Source: Adiantum capillus-veneris (lineage: Eukaryota > Streptophyta > Polypodiopsida > Polypodiales > Pteridaceae). From it: a stretch of 64,000 bases of DNA. The notes beneath the pieces are model-generated. The model was not told the DNA's origin. It saw only the letters and a list, made by a program, of their open reading frames with translations, and ran no database searches. Positions within the stretch are counted from its first letter, which is position 1. Each line of letters opens with the position of its first letter. The position numbers were made by a program, and so were the translations under genes. Below, in pieces: positions 58,542 to 64,000 of the stretch. The stretch is taken from the NCBI GenBank assembly GCA_014529385.2, contig CM043960.1:74311410-74375409 (forward strand), written 5' to 3'.

Positions 58542-59848
58542 TGTGGACTATCGCACACTAAACCATATCACTATCAAAAACAGATTTCCCGTACTTCAAG
58601 TAGAAGATCTGTTTGATAAACTATAAGGCTCTACCTACTTCAGTAGGATTGAGCTTAAAAGTGGCTATCATCAAATAAGGATAGTGGAGGAAGATATCAT
58701 AAAGACCGCGTTTCGTACAACGTTTCGTCTTTATGAATATCTAGTCATGCCTTTTGGCTTGACCAATGCACCTACTACATTCAATCGTTTGATGGAGAAA
58801 ATATTTAGACCCCACCGCAAGTTAACTAGAGTGTGATATCATCATCTACTCCAAGTCCTTGGAGGAACACAAGCAACAGCTCCAAGTGATTTTTCAAGCA
58901 TTGAGGGAGAACAAGCTATTTCTCAAGCAAAAGAAAAGTGAATTTTTCCTTCAAGAGATTCAATACTTAGGTCATATTATCTCTCAAGATGGTATCCATA
59001 TGGATCCATCAAAGTTAGAGGTAATAAAAGCATGGCCTAATCCAAGGAATCTACATGAGCTAAGAAGATTTATTGGTATGTGTGCATACTATAGAAGCTT
59101 CATAGCAAACTTTTCTCAAATAGTAGGACCATTACATGACTTAACAAAGAAGAACATAAAGTATTCATGGACTGCAAAGGAGCAAAAATCTTTTGACAAT
59201 CTCAAAGAGAAGCTTACCTCTCAACTAGCCCTCATGCTTTCGGATCTGTCAAAACCATTTGAAGTCCAATGTGATGCTTGTGGTGATTGCCTTGGAGCAC
59301 TCTTGCTTCAAGAAGGGCATGCCATAGAATATGAGAGCCGAAGGCTCAATACGGATGAACAGGTCTTGGGCATTTATGAGAAAGAGCTTTTAGCTATTCT
59401 ACATGCCCTAGACACATGGAAGCACTATCTATTGGGGACTCTATTCATTTTACAAACAGACCATCAAAGTCTCAAATACTTCATGACACAAACAAAGCTT
59501 TCCAACAAACAAATGAGGTGGGCAAATTTTCTTTCGCAATTTAATTTCCACATTGCTCACATTGCTAGTAAGCACAATCAAGTGGCTGATGCACTTTCAC
59601 GACGACCAAAAGTTAATGTTGTTGTGTCTATAGCAACTCACAATGATCTATCTTTGATGATAGATGAGTACGCTACTGACCCTGACTTTAAAGACATAAT
59701 GTCAGCCCTTGCTTTAGGGAATAAAGAGGAATCATTCACCTTGCAGGATGGTTATCTTCTCCATGGCAATAGGCTATGTTTTACCCACTCCCTTTGTGAG
59801 AAAGTCATGTATGAATCACATGCATTTAACCTACTCTTCGAGGAGTAG
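58542..59848 (+). pseudogene. Gypsy-b RT and RNase H
   Basis: Continues the RT cut at 7056: CVDYRTLNHITIKNRFPVLQ, a stop near 58624, [36 protein letters not shown]. The YxDD region is damaged by a deletion and frameshift near 58830 (one Asp remains in CDIIIYSKS). From 58859 it is open: QYLGHIISQDGIHMDPSKLE, then RNase H with FEVQCDACGDCLGALLLQEG and HIASKHNQVADALSRRP. Closes at 59848. Confidence 0.9.
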
Positions 59849-61067
59849 AGACGTACTTTTATTGGCCTACCATGAAAGTGGACATACAAGAGTATGTTTC
59901 AAAATGTGTGGTATGCCAAAAGACCAAGTATGATAGAGGGAAGCAACGTGGATTACTCCAGCCATTGCCAATCCCTAATTCACCATGGGAGAGTATACTA
60001 TGGATTACCCAAGTCTATCCATGGGAATACGGGAATATGGACAATAGTCGACAGGTTTAGCAAGCAAGCACACTTTATCCCTGTCAAGAAGACTATTAAG
60101 GCACACCAATGGCAACTCTCTTCATATCCCAGATTTCAAACACCATGGATTGCCAACATCCATCGTGTCAGATAGAGATCCTAGAATGACTAGTAATTTT
60201 TGGAAAGGTCTCTTCAAAAATCTAGGTACAAGATTGAATTTTTCTTCGGCCTATCACCCACAAACAAATGACCAAAGTGAGATAGCCAATCTTACAATTC
60301 TTGATCTACTAAAGAACTATGTTACAGAAGTAGATCAATGCTCACAATGGAAAAAGTACTTACCTCTTGTAGAGCATGTGTATAATAATACTATCCATAC
60401 TTCTACGGGAAAAGCACCTTTTGAAATCATAGAGGGAAGACCTAAAAGTCCCTTACTACTTAAAATACATGGGAAGATCTTCACTGCAGATGAGTATAGC
60501 CATGACCTGCAAGCATCTTTTCAAAAGATTAAGGAGGCTATATACATCTCTCAACTAAGGCAAAAAGTTGTTGCTGACAAGCACAGAAGGGCCTTAACGT
60601 TCAAAGAAAATGATTGGGTCTTACTTAAGTTTCCTAAGGCTCAAGTGAGGCAAACGACGGGCAAAAATCCTACGGGCCATCAAAAGTATTATGCTAAACT
60701 AGCAAAAAGATACTATGGTCCTTTTCAAATTTTGAAGCCAATCAATGAAGCCGCTTATCAACTCAAGTTACCTAACCATTTGCCCATACACAATGCGTTT
60801 CATGTGAGCCTACTTAAGCCCTACAAAGGAGAGCCTCCAAATGAACCAATTATTGAAGACCCTCCCGAAATCAAAGACCAAGAAGAGGTGCTACAACCCG
60901 AAGCTATCGTTCGGCATGAAGACAAGGTAGTACAACATGGTAAGATTATCCGACGGTATCTTATTAAGTTCAAAAATTATCCTTTTGAAGATGCTAGATG
61001 GATGCAAGGAATCCAGCTTAAGTATAGTATGAACAATGTCAGCGCTTACAATGCTACATTAGAGTAA
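59849..61067 (+). pseudogene. Gypsy-b integrase with C-terminal chromodomain
   Basis: Integrase zinc region partly lost (YVSKCVVCQKTKYDRGKQRG remains). The core is in shifted frames: TGIWTIVDRFSKQAHFIPVK, then open from 60150 with IVSDRDPRMTSNFWKGLFKN and SAYHPQTNDQSEIANL. Tail with GPFQILKPINEAAYQLKLPN and HNAFHVSLLKPYKG. Residues about 255-295 (PEAIVRHEDKVVQHGKIIRR, then YLIKFKNYPFEDARW) form a chromodomain, which marks a chromovirus. Confidence 0.9.
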
Positions 61068-61413
61068 GCAAATGTACATGTTTCTTTTAAATGATCAATG
61101 TTTTTGTCTTATAAGACTAATTCTCTCTTTATTGTGCACAAAGTTAAATAGTATACATACTAGAATCATGTTTGTGATGAGTACGTCTCTCAAACACCAT
61201 GTAGAATTTGTCACTCTACTTGGGAGGTTGAAATAAACTAAACAACAGACATGCTTGCAGTAGCTATGTGTCCCAAGCACCAAATGGATTAGTCATCCAT
61301 CTTGGAATGATTTCGTAGGGTAAAAAGGGATCCTCTACCCGCTAAGACAAATTGACTAATGACTATAGCTTTCTCACTTTTACCTCATAGTCAAGGACGA
61401 CTATGATTGTAAT

Positions 61414-61481
61414 GTCATAAAATCTAATATCTAACCAACCCAAATGATTTTCTCGTAGTAAATTGATCATTTAATGTGGGA
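61414..61481 (+). repeat. 68-bp direct repeat, copy 1
   Basis: GTCATAAAATCTAATATC to CATTTAATGTGGGA; pairs with 63315-63382, 12 mismatches and no gap. Confidence 0.8.
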
Positions 61482-62024
61482 TAATAAATGGGAACAAAGG
61501 TTAGAATATAGACATGTGCCTACGGATCTATCTCAACACGGGGCCAATGGTAAAGGGGTCCAAATGAGAGATGGTATGTCAAAGAGCAATGCTACCTAAT
61601 GGAGCTTAAAATACCTTATGGTTAGCTTCATTAAAGACCTCCAAAAAATAGTGTTAAAAAGTCCTTTGACCTTACGCAAGCTAGGGCTAACCTCAAGGTG
61701 GGAATCGTACCCAAGCATAAGGTGTTAAGACGCTTAAAGTGGTTGTGGGAACCTTGCCCAAAGCTTGAGGTGATTTTTATGCTTAAATGACCAAGGTTTT
61801 TGAAATGTTAAATTCAAAGATAAGTTCTCAAGAGGCATGAATGTCCATGCTTGATTGACTAAGGCTTGAAGTATTCAATTCAAAACAAATGACTTAAGAA
61901 ACATACAGGTTACATGCTTTCCTGATTGAATAAGTCCTTGAAGTATTCCATTCAACCAAATGACCTAATAAGCATAAAAGACACATGTTCAAATGATCCT
62001 CTACATGTGGCCCTCATGACGTTC

Positions 62025-62071
62025 TTGAATGCTATTGGTTAGGTTTTAAAGGGGTCCAATGAGAATTTAGA
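62025..62071 (+). repeat. ATTGG...CCAAT unit, copy 1
   Basis: GCTATTGGTTAGG, then AAAGGGGTCCAATGAGAA. Same layout as the three units at 63785-64000. Confidence 0.6.
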
Positions 62072-63314
62072 TACATAAAAATAAATAATTAAGTTCTTTC
62101 TCTCAAAAGAGGAAAAAGAAGACACATGTCCAAAGCAAAAAATAAAATAATACAAGGGAGAGAGAGAGAGAGAGAGGTGTGGACCAAGCATGAGAGGTGG
62201 GAATACTCTCTCTCACACACACACACACACATTCTCTCATTGTGTGGAGTGGAAAATGCAAGAGCTCCATCTCCTTCTCCAAGTTTGTTGAGAAGTGGAG
62301 TGTCTACACCAACACTCTTGGCTATGGAATGCAAATCCAACCAAGAGCCGTACTTCAATGCTTAAGCCTGCCATCTTCTTCATCTTCATTACTATGCTAT
62401 TATGTTATGCTAAGCAAGAAGAGTGATGATAAGTGAGGAACTATTTCTTTCTCCTATTGAATGTTGCTTCTTCCTCTTTCCTACCCTCATTCCCCGCTAG
62501 CTCTCTCCACCTTCGAAGGTGTTTGAGGCCTTGGGACCGAGGCTTGGATAGTTAATGCTTTCTGCAAAGTTTATGTTAAGCTCGTGATGCATGAAGCTTT
62601 CATTATTCATACCATCACCAAGGTCACAAGGAACACAAAGATTGTATTGTAACAAAGTATCTCTTGGAGGGGGGACCGGCTCCAAGTAAATCTGGTCCTC
62701 ATCTATTGTCATGTTCTCTAATACTCTCTCTCTTGCAAAAGTATTGTTCATGCCAAGTTAATTAAGTACTATGTTTATGTTGCTACCATCAATTAAGTTC
62801 ACCCTCCAAGTTCTCAAAGTAATCTCACAAAAATGCTCACTCTAATTCTATTAATTCCGCTATTCTCAAAGTTCATAGGCCATTTGCATTACATTGGGAC
62901 TCCGTCGGGCCTTTCAATGGAGACCGCAAAGACCACCAAAAATTTATCTGTAACCACCCCTTAGGCAACTGTCCCAGAGTTTCGTCAGCCATAAATCAAC
63001 AACTGTGGCCCTGTTTGATGAGGCGTAAATTCCTGCTGAGTCCATATGATCCATACCTTGCTTTAGAATCCTGTTGAGGTCAAACGAACACTAGATGGCA
63101 CGATTCCCCATGCGGTCAGATGAGCTCAAACCCGAGGCTCAAACCTAGCCCCCGATAAAACTTTAAAAAATCATAACTTGCTATCCATAACCCCGATTAG
63201 CGATCCAACAAGACATGCATGCTCCATAATTCAAGCTCTACACATCTATTTGCTAACATCAGCCTGGGCCACCTTTTCCCAGTTGTTCTACCTGTCAGGG
63301 ATCTGCAACACCTT

Positions 63315-63382
63315 GTCATAATAATCAATATCTAATTCTCCTAAATGATTTTCTCATATTAAACTGATCATTTAATGTGGGA
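63315..63382 (+). repeat. 68-bp direct repeat, copy 2
   Basis: GTCATAATAATCAATATC to CATTTAATGTGGGA. Confidence 0.8.
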
Positions 63383-63784
63383 AAGCCAGGGGAGAAAAAG
63401 CTAGAATATTGGTTAAGCTAGCAGACCGGCCACAGTAGGGATCCAAAGGAGGGAAAATAGGGATCCAAAGGGGGGGCCATCTGCAAAAGAGCCATGTGCA
63501 AAAATGGGCTAAAAAGACCCTAAGGTTCAGCCCATTAAGACTTCCAAAATGCTAAGGTTCCAAAATTCAAAGGTTGTGTCCAAAGGTCAACCCTAGGAAA
63601 AATTGGATGCTTTGTGTGTGCCCTAAAAGTCTTTGCACATCCCTACATGGGAGGGGGCAAGCCCTAAAGGTAGGGGATGAGAGAGAAAGCCACACACACA
63701 CACACATAGGCTCCCTTTACACAAAGGGAACGAGGGACACATGTCAGCTCCCTAGGCCAGATGCCCACAAGGTGTGCCCAATTT

Positions 63785-64000
63785 CTATTGGATGACCCTT
63801 GAAGTGGACCAATGAGAATTAAGCTAGAGTAAATCTAGTTTAATTAATTTAAAAACATTTAATAAAAGAAACCAATGAGAATTAAGCCTCCTAGAAGACT
63901 ATTGGGCAGTCTCCCAAGGGGTCCAATGAGCATTCAGGAGCCCCATGGCTTGCCTGATTCCTATTGGCCAGGAGGCAAAGGGGTCCAATGAGAGTTTAGT
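63785..64000 (+). repeat. Cluster of ATTGG...CCAAT units
   Basis: Units near 63785-63825, 63898-63935 and 63957-64000, plus a half unit ACCAATGAGAATTAAGC near 63870. Each pairs CTATTGG with CCAATGAG across about 20-25 bases and includes GGGGTCCAATGAG or a variant. The window ends inside the last one. Confidence 0.6.

Larger units (their letters stand above)
61068..64000. other. Non-coding flank with diverged repeats, possible Gypsy-b 3' LTR/UTR
   Basis: No supportable gene. It contains a 68-bp direct repeat at 61414-61481 and 63315-63382 (about 82% identical), with weaker matches continuing downstream of each, and short ATTGG...CCAAT units. Small GA and CA runs occur at 62158-62176, 62215-62230 and 63692-63706. 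An 84-codon minus-strand ORF (62497-62751) resembles nothing I know. Confidence 0.5.

Noticed and set aside
62497-62751. 84-codon minus-strand ORF in the right flank
   Set aside because: No recognisable motif, no second copy and no conserved context. Left as unassigned.

Overview
This window is plant nuclear DNA made almost entirely of LTR retrotransposons nested inside one another. I found no ordinary host gene, rRNA or tRNA gene. A land plant is indicated by Ty1/copia and Ty3/gypsy pol proteins, initiator-Met primer binding sites (TGGTATCAGAGC), LTRs of up to about 2.7 kb full of (GA)n and poly-G tracts, and nonsense mutations that are mostly C-to-T. A large-genome seedless plant such as a fern is a guess only.

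Layout, outermost first. (0) Bases 1045-5640 hold a gag-protease remnant (Gypsy-a) that has lost RT, RNase H and most of integrase. It runs in frame into a second gag fragment near 5640, the start of a chromodomain-type gypsy element (Gypsy-b: 5641-7056 and 58542-61067). (1) Copia-A (7057-58536) is inserted in the Gypsy-b RT. (2) Copia-A is split by three insertions: Gypsy-c (8165-24813, minus) in gag, Copia-B2 (25335-30502, plus) between gag and protease, and Gypsy-d (33946-58381, minus) in its 3' LTR. (3) Copia-B1 (11684-16963, minus) sits in the Gypsy-c integrase. Gypsy-d carries Gypsy-e (34281-40674, plus) in one LTR, a solo LTR of the Gypsy-e family (44571-46092, minus) in its RNase H, and Copia-C (51784-57377, minus) in the other LTR. 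Nearly every boundary is fixed by TG...CA termini, a target-site duplication and host sequence resuming on the other side.

Gypsy-c, -d and -e form one lineage: 4-bp target duplications, a PBS starting TTGGTGCCCC, a PPT ending GGGCTAA before the LTR, a DGGA protease active site, and pol ending at or near the PPT. Two features of this lineage look undescribed. One is a family of short pre-gag ORFs: a ~70-codon ORF found twice in Gypsy-c and once in Gypsy-e, and an MDEWL/MEEWL ORF in Gypsy-d and -e. The other is a hairpin in the LTR U5 (CCTAGC...GCTAGG, changed in a compensatory way to CCTAGTT...AACTAGG in Gypsy-c) followed at once by a copy of the PBS core TGGTGCCCC.

Copia-B1 is the youngest-looking element (two differences between its 322-bp LTRs, one frameshift, one stop). 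Gypsy-e keeps an open gag-protease frame but has lost most of pol. All other elements are decayed. Bases 61068-64000 are non-coding, with diverged direct repeats that may be 3' LTR or UTR of Gypsy-b.
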